Assembly (NCBI GenBank): GCA_045110315.1
Contig: JBGCFY010000245.1
Coordinates: 1-30,594, forward strand
Length of the DNA stretch: 30,594 bases
DNA from: CALFBG01 sp045110315
GTDB lineage: Bacteria > Bacteroidota > Bacteroidia > Chitinophagales > Saprospiraceae
Reading direction: 5' to 3'
In this document: positions 22,150 through 29,915 of the stretch, in pieces
Position numbering within the stretch: the first letter of the stretch is position 1
How the letters are laid out: each line of letters starts with the position of its first letter
Notes under the pieces: model-generated
Database searches by the model: none
What the model was told of the DNA's origin: nothing
Seen by the model: the letters and a program-made list of their open reading frames with translations, nothing else
Position numbers and translations under genes: made by a program

Positions 22150-23868
22150 CTAATTTTGATACTTGATGACGCCACCGATGATCGTGTATAAAACTTGTGT
22201 AGATAAAATTTCTTCATCAGAACACTGTAGCAAGTCATTGGATAAAACGACGATATCTGCCAACTTACCTGCGGTTAAAGAGCCTTTGTCTTTTTCTTCA
22301 AATGCTGCGTAAGCATTGCCTAATGTATAGGAGTGAATCGCTTCGGCGCGCGTCATGCGTTGTTCTGGGAAAAACTCCATCCCTGAGTCTTGGCGCTTAC
22401 GCGTGACGGAAGCATAGATGCAATCCAACGCACTAAGGTCCTCAACGGGCGCATCGGTTCCGTTAGCAATAATGACTCCTTTATCTAAGAGCGAACGCCA
22501 AGGGTAAGCACCTACGCGCGAACGTTCTTCTCCCAAACGTTTAACGACAAAAGGTGCATCGGAAGTACAGTGGATTCCTTGCATGGAAGCAATGACGCCT
22601 AATTTTTTGAAGCGGGGAATATCCATCGTATCCAGATGCTGCGCGTGTTCGATTCTCCAACGGAGATTTTGCTTGCTGGCGTTGGTAGCAAAAGATTCTT
22701 CCATAATATTAAGAACTACTCGATTGGCGCGATCTCCAATGGCATGCACACAAAGCTGAAGGTCGTTGTCAAAAGCAAGTTGAGCAATTTTTTTGACTTC
22801 GGAAATGGGCGTCGTATTTTGTCCTACAAAATTAGGTTTGTCGTCATAAGGTTTTAAAAGCCAAGCGCCGAAAGCACCCAAGGCACCGTCCACTTCGGTT
22901 TTAATGGCTTTGACGGTAAAGTGATGATTGCCAGCATCGACAATTGGAAAATCGGTCAGTTGATCTTTCATATCTTCATAGCTATGGCGAATCATTGCCC
23001 ATAACCGAATACCCAGCTTATTTTCTGCGGCTAGTTCTTTGTACCATGCTATTTCGTGAAAAAGAGAACCAGCATCTTGAAAAGAAGTAATACCATGCTG
23101 ATGACATTCTTTGGTAGCGAGTTCGATTCCTGCTAGCCAAATGGCTTTCTTTTCTGCGGCTGAAATATTATCTAGATATTCTTGATAAGCTAAGAAGATT
23201 GGAGTCATTGCTCGTTCTTCAAAAACGCCAATCGCGCGTTTTTTATTATCCCGCACAATTTCACCACCTTTTGGATTTGGCGTTTCTACACTGATGCTCG
23301 CCAGCTCCATCGCTTTTTTATTGGCAAAAAGAGAATGACCACTCGCGTGTCGAAGCATAACGGGATTGTCGGGAGAAATTGCACTCAACTCATCGTGAAA
23401 AGGGTAACCATGAATTTGTCGACCAAGTGGTTGATTCCATTTTTCTTGGTGCCAACCTCTTCCGATAATCCATTCTCCCGGTTTTGCCGTTTTTACTTTC
23501 TGAGCAACTTGGTCAACGATCTGCTGCCAGTTTTTTGATTTCAAAAAATTGAGGTTTTGTAAACTACTACCCAACCCAGAAAAATGACCGTGACCTTCAA
23601 TGAAACCTGGTAAGACGAATTGCCCTTTGAGGTCAATTACTTTTGTTTTTTCATCTTGGTAATTGGCTAAAGTGGCGGCGTCTCCAAGTTCGAGAATTCG
23701 GTCTCCTTTAATGGCAATGGCAGAAGCTGTGGGTTGTTGTTCATCAACGGTATAGATATTAGCATTGATGAGTAGGAGCGTCGCCTTTTCGGAAGTGATT
23801 TTTTCTGCTTCGTTGCAAGCCAATAGACTAAAAATAACTAAGCAGCAGTAATAGTATTTGATTTTCAT
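22150..23868 (-). CDS. YtcJ-like amidohydrolase, lipoprotein
   Basis: 572 residues from the ATG at 23866-23868. The frame continues upstream to an ATG at 24030, but the shorter start gives a lipoprotein signal with a SLLAC lipobox at Cys18, so I choose it. The protein is an amidohydrolase-3 (PF07969, YtcJ-like): LPGFIEGHGHFSGLG with the HxH metal pair H93/H95, a KTEVDGALGAFGAWLLKPYDD segment, HAIGDRANR, WRIEHAQHL, and NGTDAPVEDLSAL near the C-terminus. These enzymes use a Zn/Fe centre to hydrolyse amide or related bonds. The lipoprotein signal points to the periplasmic side of a membrane. Substrate unknown. It precedes the UbiA gene on the minus strand. Confidence 0.9.
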   Translation of the reverse strand: MKIKYYYCCLVIFSLLACNEAEKITSEKATLLLINANIYTVDEQQPTASAIAIKGDRILELGDAATLANYQDEKTKVIDLKGQFVLPGFIEGHGHFSGLGSSLQNLNFLKSKNWQQIVDQVAQKVKTAKPGEWIIGRGWHQEKWNQPLGRQIHGYPFHDELSAISPDNPVMLRHASGHSLFANKKAMELASISVETPNPKGGEIVRDNKKRAIGVFEERAMTPIFLAYQEYLDNISAAEKKAIWLAGIELATKECHQHGITSFQDAGSLFHEIAWYKELAAENKLGIRLWAMIRHSYEDMKDQLTDFPIVDAGNHHFTVKAIKTEVDGALGAFGAWLLKPYDDKPNFVGQNTTPISEVKKIAQLAFDNDLQLCVHAIGDRANRVVLNIMEESFATNASKQNLRWRIEHAQHLDTMDIPRFKKLGVIASMQGIHCTSDAPFVVKRLGEERSRVGAYPWRSLLDKGVIIANGTDAPVEDLSALDCIYASVTRKRQDSGMEFFPEQRMTRAEAIHSYTLGNAYAAFEEKDKGSLTAGKLADIVVLSNDLLQCSDEEILSTQVLYTIIGGVIKYQN

Positions 23869-24394
23869 CTCAAGGTGTTTTGGAGGAAACAACTTCTCTC
23901 TAAGAAGAGCAAGAATGTTCCTCGGTGTAGAAGTAAATTTAGTCATTCTTTTGGGAAACGGGGGGAATATAAAAGCTTTTTTAATTTCTGCAAAAATTGG
24001 AAGAGTAGTCTGTGTAAAACTGATTGCCAAAAGAATGGTAGAAAATTAGTTTTTTTCGGGTAGGGGAAGTGGCGGAAAGTGTGCCAATTGCTTAAATTAT
24101 TCTTTGGGGGAAGGGCATAAAAAAGCAGCAAGAAAAATGGTCGTAAATTTCTTGCTGCGCGAACATGTTTAATGAAGTTAGTTTAAAATCAGTTTTAATC
24201 CATTTTTCAAATAATATCAAACGTGGGTTCTAGCGTTTAAATCTTGTCGAAATTCATGATTTGTCTGATGATTATTTGTTTGCTGAATCGCTATTAATTT
24301 TGTTCCAACTTCAGAAAAAAGGGTTTGTGTGTATATTTTAAATATTAAGTCAACGCTCAACTTAAGCTAACGACCACTAGCCGTTACAGATTTA
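23869..24394. other. Intergenic region with a minus-strand terminator, no gene seen
   Basis: 526 bases between the alpha-oxoamine synthase stop and the amidohydrolase start. Open frames here are not supported: one is an N-terminal extension of the amidohydrolase and the others lack domain or signal-peptide features. The main structure is the terminator at 24119-24158. No convincing promoter for the amidohydrolase was found. Confidence 0.45.
24119..24158 (-). terminator. Rho-independent terminator, probably for the alpha-oxoamine synthase transcript
   Basis: Perfect 11-bp inverted repeat GCAGCAAGAAA (24125-24135) with TTTCTTGCTGC (24148-24158) and a 12-base loop. On the minus strand it is followed by TTTTTTATG. 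It lies about 240 bases past the stop of the 24395-25633 gene, an unusually long 3' region. Confidence 0.75.
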
Positions 24395-25633
24395 TTAGGA
24401 ATTCTCTTTGAGAATAGCCGAACTGGCAATCATACCTGGGAATTTTTGTTTGATGTGTGCGAATGCTGCTAGGGTTTGATCAATATCTTCGTCACTGTGG
24501 TTGGCGGTTGGCACCATCCTGATCAAACAAGTATCCTTAGGAACGACGGGATAACAAACGATGTAACTAAAAACACCTTTTGCTCGCAGCTCCATCAAGA
24601 TATTAATTCCATCAGCTTCTGTCCCATTGATTAAAATGGGCGTAATCGGACTTTTGGGATTAGCAATGTTAATGTTCATCGCTCTAAGGCCATCTTGAAA
24701 GCGCTTGGTATTTTTCCAAAGCTTCGTTCTCCTCTCGGGTTCTTGACGAATGATTTCTAACTTCTTGAGTACACTTTTTACTTGTGCTAAGGGAAGCGCT
24801 CTACTGAAAAGCTGCGTTCGTACACTATATCTCAAGTAATCAATTAAATCTTTTCTGCCCCCAACTAAGCCTCCTAAACTACCAAATGCTTTAGTGAAAG
24901 TTGCGATGTAAACATCAATGTCTTTTTCGACGTCGAACGCCTCGGGAGTGCCTCTTCCGTTTTCACCAAGTACACCGAAACCATGACAATCATCTAGAAC
25001 AATACTAAAGTTATATTTCTTTTTGAGGGCTACAATTTCCTTGAGTGGTGGCGTATCACCGAGCATACTGTATACGCCATCAAGTACGACGTAGATTGCA
25101 CCTAAGTCATGATTATGCGTTTGAGCAACTCGCTCTAATTGTCTGGTAAAGTGAGCAATGTCATTGTGTCGAAATGCAAATTTTCGGCCATTGTGTAATC
25201 GAATGCCATCAATCAAACTTGCGTGTACGCGTTGGTCATAAATAATAGTGTCGTGTCGATCCGTCAAAGCATCCACGATCGACAAAATAGCAGGATAACC
25301 TAAGTTGAACGCAAAAGTCGCTTCCTTGTTGAGGAGTTGGGCAAGTTCCGCTTCGAGTTGTTCGTGTGCTTTAGAATTACCAAACGTGATTCGGGCGGCA
25401 TGTGGATAAGCTTCACCATACTGTCGAGTAACTTGTGCCGCCGCCTGCTTTGCTAAGGGATGATTCATTAAGCCCAAATAATCATTAATGCACCAGATAA
25501 TATATTCCTCTCCGTTATTTTTCATCCGACTGGCTACTTGTCCTTCAAACTCAATATGATGTAATCGACCGTAGTAGGAACTATACTGATGAATGTGAGA
25601 AGCTTTTTGGCGTAGTTTATCTAAGTAATTCAT
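24395..25633 (-). CDS. PLP-dependent alpha-oxoamine synthase (serine palmitoyltransferase / KBL-like)
   Basis: 412 residues of the aminotransferase class I/II fold, alpha-oxoamine synthase group, which condenses an amino acid with an acyl-CoA. Signatures: INDYLGLMNHPLAK (49-62), FGNSKAHEQLEAELA (84-98), HASLIDGIRLHNG (137-149), LDDCHGFGVLGENGRG (213-228; D214 and H217), and TFTKAFGSLGG (245-255) with PLP-binding Lys248. The NDYLGL and YDQRVHASLIDGIRLH pattern is shared with a Bacteroidota group often annotated as serine palmitoyltransferase or glycine C-acetyltransferase. Sphingolipid synthesis is therefore likely but not certain; no KBL partner gene (threonine dehydrogenase) or sphingolipid gene is nearby. 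Full length for the family. The start at 25633 is preceded by no strong ribosome-binding site. Confidence 0.88.
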   Translation of the reverse strand: MNYLDKLRQKASHIHQYSSYYGRLHHIEFEGQVASRMKNNGEEYIIWCINDYLGLMNHPLAKQAAAQVTRQYGEAYPHAARITFGNSKAHEQLEAELAQLLNKEATFAFNLGYPAILSIVDALTDRHDTIIYDQRVHASLIDGIRLHNGRKFAFRHNDIAHFTRQLERVAQTHNHDLGAIYVVLDGVYSMLGDTPPLKEIVALKKKYNFSIVLDDCHGFGVLGENGRGTPEAFDVEKDIDVYIATFTKAFGSLGGLVGGRKDLIDYLRYSVRTQLFSRALPLAQVKSVLKKLEIIRQEPERRTKLWKNTKRFQDGLRAMNINIANPKSPITPILINGTEADGINILMELRAKGVFSYIVCYPVVPKDTCLIRMVPTANHSDEDIDQTLAAFAHIKQKFPGMIASSAILKENS

Positions 25634-25920
25634 GTAATTTAATTAAAAGGTTAAACAAGTAAGGCGCTAGTGATAGATCGCAAGTGGCACTAAATAAAGT
25701 GCTTGCAAAAATTTGAAAACGGTTATTGAAATGAAAACGGCTGATTTTTACCAGCGGAGCGATTGATGGAAATTCTTGTTCTTAAAGCTGCGGGCAATGC
25801 CCTAATCAACTTCTTGCCGAATTTGAAAAACATCAATAGCGCATTGGAAAATGTGCTTCTAAAAAACCATTTTAAACGATCTGATAAAACTTCTAATTAT
25901 GACTGATAGTAATGCGAAAA

Positions 25921-25935
25921 TTGTATTAGTACTTA
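25921..25935 (+). repeat. Dispersed motif, one-mismatch copy (TTGTATTAGTACTTA)
   Basis: Matches the 15 bases TTGTCTTAGTACTTA of the copies at 8490, 10246 and (inverted) 10096 except for A in place of C at position five. Confidence 0.5.
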
Positions 25936-26287
25936 GTAGCAGGAATATAATGGCACTGCTATTGCGGAAACATTTAGTATTGAGAATAGAAGTTGTTAAA
26001 AAAAATAATATCATTATCTCCCTCATGCTGATGGATAATCAGACAAGGTTTATTTTTTTTGTTTAAAATAACTTCAATCTTTAAGAGTTGTGCTAGGACT
26101 TTACTATTGTATCTTTTTTAATTGACTAAAGTGAGGGTTGAATTTTGTGCGAAATTCAGTAGTACTTTAAAATATGCTACAACTAGAAAGGAAATATAAG
26201 AAGTTCTTTTAGTAAAAAGTAAATTACTTAGGCTTAGTAGTATATTTGTAGTATAGTGTTTACGGATAGTTATTGATTTGTAGAGTA

Positions 26288-26318
26288 TTTTGTTAAAAAA
26301 TGGTTTTTTTTAACAAAA
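26288..26318. other. 13-bp AT-rich perfect hairpin
   Basis: TTTTGTTAAAAAA (26288-26300) pairs with TTTTTTAACAAAA (26306-26318) around a five-base TGGTT loop. There is no GC-rich stem, so it is weak as a terminator; it may be a protein-binding palindrome. Confidence 0.4.
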
Positions 26319-26569
26319 AATAAGAATTATACTTTTATGTGTATTGTGGATTTTTGTTTAAGCGACTGGATGGTCTCAAGAAGTAGGGTGTTGTAGAGTT
26401 GTTACGACAATATAGTTTCCCTCTGGATTGCGTTGGAAACATAACTTTCTGCCATCTCTAATTCAAAGCTCTTCAATTTGGAGATTACAGAAAATGATTA
26501 AAAGGATTCGTTTTTTTGCGACTAAAACGCCTAAGTTAATTTAACCATGTTTGCATGAAAATATCAGGA

Positions 26570-26607
26570 TACGTAAACGAGCATAACCAATTATGCTAGT
26601 TTACGTA
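26570..26607 (-). terminator. Long hairpin after the hybrid kinase gene (terminator-like, no T tract)
   Basis: TACGTAAAC (26570-26578) pairs with GTTTACGTA (26599-26607), then one mismatch, then AGCATAA (26580-26586) with TTATGCT (26591-26597), closed by a CCAA tetraloop. It begins 20 bases past the stop at 26627. The minus-strand side lacks an immediate T run, so it may stabilise the 3' end rather than terminate. Confidence 0.5.
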
Positions 26608-26626
26608 ACGCCATGCTGTGGTTTAT

Positions 26627-28573
26627 TTAACTTTGACCAACGCTAACGAGTAAGCTCATTATTTTGGCATAGAGATCCGTTGGCTTAAAAGGTTTAGAGA
26701 TATAATCATTGATTCCGATGCTTAAACATTTATCGGCTTCTTGCTTTGAAGAATTTGCCGTTAAGGCAATGATTGGCACTTGACTATTTTCTCTAATCTT
26801 CATGGCTGCATCTATCCCATTCATCACGGGCATTTGAATATCCATCAAAATGAGATCGTAGCCATGTTCTCTAAATTTCTCGACGCCCACCAACCCATTC
26901 TCTGCAATGTCGACGGTAACGAGGTTCGACCAAGTCGTAAGAATTTTTTTGGTGGCAATTTGGTTTAAAAAATGATCTTCTACCAATAAGATTTTGAGGG
27001 CAACTTCTGGCTTGTTGCTACCCAAGAATTGAATTTGCTTAGGTATTTGACTAGGAATGCAAACTTCAAAAGTACTACCAACTTGCTCTTTACTTTCGAT
27101 AGATAACTCACCATTCATAATGTGGATAAGCTTCGAGACGATGGCTAAGCCAATTGGTCTTTTGCGATCATCATGCTCTGGATGGACTTCAAGTAGTTTC
27201 TCTGCTTCCAACAATTCTTTAATCTTCGACCCTGACATTCCCATGCCACTGTCTTTGATCGTAAAACAAAGTTGTGTTTCTTCTTTACTAATTTCTTTGC
27301 AAAAGACCTTAATCAAAATTTTACCTTCTTCTGGGGTAAACTTGATCGCATTGTTGATCAGGTTATAAAGGACTTGAGTAATCTTATTGTGATCCGCAAT
27401 TAATTTTTCGGGAATATTTTTGTCAATCTCAACGGTTAACGCAATGTTCTCATTGTCCGCTTTGATCTTAACCACTTTCTCAATGCTGTAAATGAAATCT
27501 TTCGTTGTAAACTCTTCTTCTTCCAATTTAATATTTTCGGAAAGTAATAAAGAAAAGTTGAGTAAGTTGTTAACCATGATAGAAAGATCTTCCACCGAAG
27601 TCTTCAAATCATCAAGGTTTTCCTTTTGTTGTGAGGATAGATTTGAATTTTCCAATAAGTACGTGAGGTTGATCACGGAGGATAGGGGAGTTCGAACATG
27701 AAAGCCCATTGTCGCTAGCGCTTCTTGCTTGAAGACGGATGCTTTTTGCGATAGATTTTTTTCGATGATGAGTTGTTCGGTCAATTTACGTTCTGTAACA
27801 TCCTGAACGGCACCGACGAGAATAATCTTATCGTTGGTTTCTTCGTAATATACTTTTGCTTGCAACGCGATGTGTTTGATCGTTCGACCTTCAATAACGA
27901 TGCGGTGTTCAATTTTATGTAATTTTCCATCTTTCGCCGCCATCTCGAAAAAATCCTCTACGCGCGTTTTATCTTCCATGTGAACGTAGCTCAGGTAGTC
28001 GGAAAGACTCGGTTGCATGCTATTGGTTTGGTAACCCAAAATGCGGTAAATCTCGCTGGTCCATTTCATCGAGTTGGATACAATATCCATTTCCCAGTTT
28101 CCAAACTGCGCCATTTCCTGTGCCTCGATGTAGCGCTTTTCACTAAGCGCCAAGTTTTTGGCAGTTTCTTCTAACTTCAGGTGTGTTTTAAATCGCTGAA
28201 TGGCATAGCGAATGGCTCTTCCCAATAATTTACCTTCAAATTGGCCTTTTACCAAAAAATCTTGCGCACCAGCTTTCACCGCTTGATTACCAACAATCTC
28301 ATTGTTGAGTCCCGTTAAGACGATAATGGGAATATTGGGTATTTTCTCAATGAAATTGGATAAGGTTTTGAAACCATTGCTATCCGGTAACGAAAGGTCT
28401 AAAAAAACGAGTGCAATATTTTGGGTCTTGGCGATATCGACACCTTCGTAGAAAGATTCCGTGTGGAATAGTTCGTGTTTGACAGAGGATTCCTTTAGCA
28501 GCATCGTAATCATCCGAGCATCCGCAGGATTGTCTTCAATCAGCAGTATTGGGATTTTGTTGTTTGTTGTCAT
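26627..28573 (-). CDS. Hybrid sensor protein: REC - PAS - histidine-kinase-like - REC, with altered H-box
   Basis: 648 residues with no membrane segment. Order: receiver domain 1 (about 7-125; E13/D14, phospho-acceptor D59, T87, K109); PAS with PAC-like end (about 145-265); HisKA-like helix (about 280-345); HATPase (about 390-508; N-box NLINNAIKFT, G1 DSGMGM at 441-446); receiver domain 2 (about 527-640; D533, D578, T605, K627). The H-box reads MGFHVRTPL where the usual form is MSHEIRTPL: the normal phospho-accepting His is Phe291, and the Glu after it is His292. The G2 box is KRPIGLAI rather than GTGLGLAI. It may use His292, or act as a pseudokinase that relays from another kinase. The response regulator gene 109 bases upstream is a likely partner. 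Confidence 0.88.
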   Translation of the reverse strand: MTTNNKIPILLIEDNPADARMITMLLKESSVKHELFHTESFYEGVDIAKTQNIALVFLDLSLPDSNGFKTLSNFIEKIPNIPIIVLTGLNNEIVGNQAVKAGAQDFLVKGQFEGKLLGRAIRYAIQRFKTHLKLEETAKNLALSEKRYIEAQEMAQFGNWEMDIVSNSMKWTSEIYRILGYQTNSMQPSLSDYLSYVHMEDKTRVEDFFEMAAKDGKLHKIEHRIVIEGRTIKHIALQAKVYYEETNDKIILVGAVQDVTERKLTEQLIIEKNLSQKASVFKQEALATMGFHVRTPLSSVINLTYLLENSNLSSQQKENLDDLKTSVEDLSIMVNNLLNFSLLLSENIKLEEEEFTTKDFIYSIEKVVKIKADNENIALTVEIDKNIPEKLIADHNKITQVLYNLINNAIKFTPEEGKILIKVFCKEISKEETQLCFTIKDSGMGMSGSKIKELLEAEKLLEVHPEHDDRKRPIGLAIVSKLIHIMNGELSIESKEQVGSTFEVCIPSQIPKQIQFLGSNKPEVALKILLVEDHFLNQIATKKILTTWSNLVTVDIAENGLVGVEKFREHGYDLILMDIQMPVMNGIDAAMKIRENSQVPIIALTANSSKQEADKCLSIGINDYISKPFKPTDLYAKIMSLLVSVGQS

Positions 28574-28682
28574 AATCTACGCCATTCTTAGATTTTACGT
28601 TAAAGTAGTTTAAACATAACTTTAGCATAAAACCGCATATACATGAAAGATAAGGAAATATAATTAAATTCTTATCTGTGTT

Positions 28683-29129
28683 TTACGAAATCATTGAAGG
28701 CAAGATGGCTGTAGTTAGCCAAAAATCTTCAATTTTTTGGATAATATCGAAAAACTTGTCAAAATCAACGGGTTTGTTGATGTAACAATTAACGTGGAGG
28801 TTATAGCTTTTGAGGATATCTTGCTCCGCGTTAGAAGTCGTTAGTACAACTACAGGAATCCTTTTGAGCTGATCATCCGTTTTAATTTCTTGTAAAACTT
28901 CTCTTCCATCTCTTTTGGGAAGGTTGAGGTCTAGCAAGATTAAGTCTGGAGTTTGCTCGTTGCTATATTGATCTTCTTTCTTTAAAAATTTAATTGCTTC
29001 CACACCGTCCATAGTGACACTTAAGGTAATGGCAACTTTACTTTCTTTGAAAGCTTCCTGTGTCAATCGAACATCTCCTGGATTGTCTTCAATCAATAAT
29101 ATATTCACGGCTCTATGTTTTTTTATCAT
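28683..29129 (-). CDS. Single-domain response regulator (Rcp1-like receiver)
   Basis: 148 residues, one receiver domain with no output domain. Active-site residues: E14/D15 in ILLIEDNPGDVRL, phospho-acceptor Asp67 in LLDLNLPKRDG, T97 in VLTTSN, and Lys119 in INKPVDF. The pattern LPKRDGREVLQEIK...LKRIPVVVLTTS is that of Rcp1-like stand-alone regulators, usually paired with phytochrome-like or hybrid kinases. It lies upstream of the hybrid kinase on the same strand, so the two are probably co-transcribed. It may take or pass phosphate from the kinase, or act through protein contacts. Confidence 0.93.
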   Translation of the reverse strand: MIKKHRAVNILLIEDNPGDVRLTQEAFKESKVAITLSVTMDGVEAIKFLKKEDQYSNEQTPDLILLDLNLPKRDGREVLQEIKTDDQLKRIPVVVLTTSNAEQDILKSYNLHVNCYINKPVDFDKFFDIIQKIEDFWLTTAILPSMIS

Positions 29130-29915
29130 TAGTAAAAATTAGATTTCTTTTATTTATATGTTTACGAGAGCCTAAAATAAAAGGTTGCGTAAAAAAAACA
29201 ATTAGAAAGCCAATATATAGCAGCATTTTCAGGGATTGTGCGAATTGCTAAGAACTTCAGGTTTTAGACTGTTACAAAAATTGATAAAACGTATTTCAGT
29301 AAAATATATAATAGAAATGAACAAATATAGTTGATTTGTGACAGTATAATTAGTTTGGGGGCATTACATTATATCTACTCATTATATTTATTTTTTTTAT
29401 TCTTACTTCCATTTTGGCATTTTGATCATCGAATCTGGAAGAATTTGTCTGTGTTGATGCTCTCTCTATCGCCTTCAGAAACTTTAGCCAATCCTTAGCA
29501 GATCTTTTTGAGCTTTGAGCTTTTGGATGGATAGCGGAGATCTGGGATTAGAAATTCCGCTGAATTTGCCTAAAATCATTGATTCTAGAGCGTGGTAAAA
29601 CTTTGGGAATAGCGTATATTCGCGGAGGATTTGTCAATGCTTGGATAGAAGTTGTTTTAAAATAGACCTTAATGCCTACGGCTAAAACATTGTAATCTAG
29701 TATTTCTCGTTACGGTATAAGAACTGAAGAGCATTTACTGCTTGTGGATGGGAGGTAAAAGAGGCTTTGTCTTGAATGACAAGTCTTTACTTTCGGTTTC
29801 TAAGCTCATTTTAAGACAACTTTAAGTAGTTTGCAGCATTAAATTGCCATTAAATTGTGCTTTGCTACTTATAAATAGCTTTATAATAATTTTGACCTAA
29901 ATTGATTTGCAATCT
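29130..29915. promoter_or_regulatory. Divergent region between the response regulator and polyprenyl synthetase genes
   Basis: 786 bases with no supported gene. Contents: an inverted repeat ACTGTTACAAA (29268-29278) with TTTGTGACAGT (29335-29345), one wobble and a 56-base loop; a GAAGTTGTTTTAAAATA copy of the recurrent motif (29648-29664); and a promoter candidate for the polyprenyl synthetase: TTG (29855-29857), 18-base spacer, TAGCTTTA (29876-29883), about 32 bases before its ATG. The -7 box differs from TAnnTTTG only at the last base. The middle (about 29400-29640) has no structure I can explain. Confidence 0.4.

Larger units (their letters stand above)
25634..26626. other. Long (about 1 kb) intergenic region with hairpins, no clear gene
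   Basis: No supported protein gene. Contents: a 46-codon plus-strand ORF (25766-25906, ATG to TGA, no recognised similarity, low confidence); a one-mismatch copy of the dispersed motif (25921-25935) and a degenerate one (about 26225-26247); a GTTTAAAATAACTTC recurrent-motif copy (26061-26075); a 13-bp AT-rich hairpin (26288-26318); and a long hairpin (26570-26607) next to the hybrid kinase stop. The length and structures suggest small RNA or regulatory content. Confidence 0.4.

Noticed and set aside
23869..24030. N-terminal extension of the amidohydrolase to an ATG at 24030
   Set aside because: The extension looks unrelated to the family, and the internal start at 23868 gives a clean lipoprotein signal with a lipobox.
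25766..25906. 46-codon plus-strand ORF in the 1 kb intergenic region
   Set aside because: There is no ribosome-binding site, conserved motif or neighbour support; it is too short to separate from chance.
8489..26247. Dispersed 16-base motif as insertion-sequence remnants
   Set aside because: The copies have no transposase nearby, no target duplications seen, and are too short for an IS; treated as a short motif instead.
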